A stretch of 64,000 nucleotides of DNA from Pipra filicauda (taxonomy: Eukaryota > Chordata > Aves > Passeriformes > Pipridae). Made by a program: the position numbers and the translations under genes. The stretch is from NCBI RefSeq assembly GCF_003945595.2, contig NW_024103874.1:3234001-3298000 (forward strand), given 5' to 3'. Below the pieces are notes generated by a model, which had not been told where the DNA came from, did no database searches, and was given only the letters and a program-made list of their open reading frames with translations. This document shows, one piece after another, positions 63,345 to 64,000 of the stretch (its first letter is position 1; each line of letters opens with the position of its first letter).

Positions 63345-63800
63345 GTTTTCCCAGCGCCACGCTCGGGCTCCCATCTCCCGTCTGGCGGGCGAGCGCAGGA
63401 GTTCACAGCTCTCTCTGAGATGATGTGAGGCACAGAGTGATGCTATTTTAGCCTTGGCAGCAAAGCAAGCTAGAAAGTTAAGAAAGGAAATACTAGGAAA
63501 AGAGGAAACGGGGATGTGTCTTTTTTAAGGCTGCAGCTCCTACTGCCACAGCTGCTGTCGCAGTGAAAGCTGTTATTGCTCCTCGCTGGCCGTCTTGTGC
63601 CTGGAGGGAAGAGTGTGTTGAGTGACTGTCCTGTAAGGCATCCTCCTCCCTCCCACCCTCCTACCTCACACTTCTGCTTCTTGTCTCTCCCTCTTCTTCA
63701 AGAAGAGCAGAGTTGGTGGCAGAGCCGCTGCCGTCTGGGCTGTGTTGTTACTGCCCTTCCACACACGTGGAATTCCTGTCTCGTTCCATTACTGAATTGG
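63345..63800. promoter_or_regulatory. CpG-enriched segment near the right edge
   Basis: A dense knot at 63354-63400 (AGCGCCACGCTCGGGC, then CCGTCTGGCGGGCGAGCGC) holds about eight CpGs in 50 bp. It is followed by scattered CpGs to 63800 (CTGTCGCAG, CCTCGCTGGCCGTC, GCCGCTGCCGTC). It may be an isolated element or the approach to a promoter beyond the window. A 107-codon plus frame (63576-63899) is unrecognised. Confidence 0.25.
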
Positions 63801-64000
63801 CGTCTGGCAGGGCAGGAAAAAAAAACAACTCTCCATTTTTCAAGGTGGAAAAATAAGGGTGAATTTCTTTCTTTCATATGGTATAACCCAACCAAGTGAA
63901 TGTTGCACTGCCCCTGTCAGCTGTTCGGATATCGCTGCTCAATACATGACACTTCTAAAATGAGAATTTTTTTGGAAGGATAATTTGAATTCTGTGTCTC
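63801..64000. other. Right edge, nothing recognised
   Basis: AT-rich sequence with a short A run near 63820. No feature could be supported. Confidence 0.6.

Noticed and set aside
1..64000. tRNA, rRNA, CRISPR arrays, bacterial operons or mitochondrial insertions
   Set aside because: No tRNA B-box with partner arms, no regular spaced repeats, no ribosome-binding-site-led gene strings and no recognisable mitochondrial gene segment were seen.

Overview
The window looks like bird nuclear DNA, intergenic or deep intronic. It is AT-leaning, CpG-poor and has no long reading frames (the longest is 159 codons and matches nothing I know). Its recognisable repeats are an avian set: two CR1 3'-end fragments with the usual octamer tail, a decayed piece of CR1 ORF2 reverse transcriptase, an older CR1/L3-like 3' end of the kind shared by amniotes, and a solo endogenous-retrovirus LTR of a type widespread in birds. 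Species and locus cannot be fixed from the sequence alone.

Layout. 1-7.8 kb: unique DNA with a 12-bp inverted repeat (2571) and an AT-rich patch that has kept its CpGs (4262-4500). 7.81-7.90 kb: ancient CR1/L3-like relic. 8-30.5 kb: unique DNA with homopolymers, a G14 tract (12607), a small CpG-dense knot (13058), compact hairpins (17162, 20235) and the strongest CpG cluster (22930-23390). 30.53-31.05 kb: solo LTR on the minus strand with matching flanks. 31-40.5 kb: unique DNA with an AT-rich dyad region (36.1 kb) and a possible decayed LTR edge (37.7-38.0 kb). 40.51-40.57 kb: CR1 tail. 41.16-42.17 kb: CpG-retaining kilobase that looks like conserved regulatory DNA. 42-55 kb: unique DNA with one short exon-like segment at 49890-49944. 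55.19-55.42 kb: CR1 3' end. 58.16-58.38 kb: CR1 reverse-transcriptase relic. 60.2 kb and 63.3-63.8 kb: further CpG clusters, the last near the right edge.

I find no complete protein-coding gene, rRNA, tRNA, known small RNA, CRISPR array or bacterial-type system. Recognised transposable elements cover only about 1.1 kb (a by-eye lower bound). The most useful leads are the CpG-retaining patches, which may be regulatory, the 55-nt exon candidate that reads like a TPR helix, and the dated layers of retroelement insertion. I saw no convincing novel multi-gene system.
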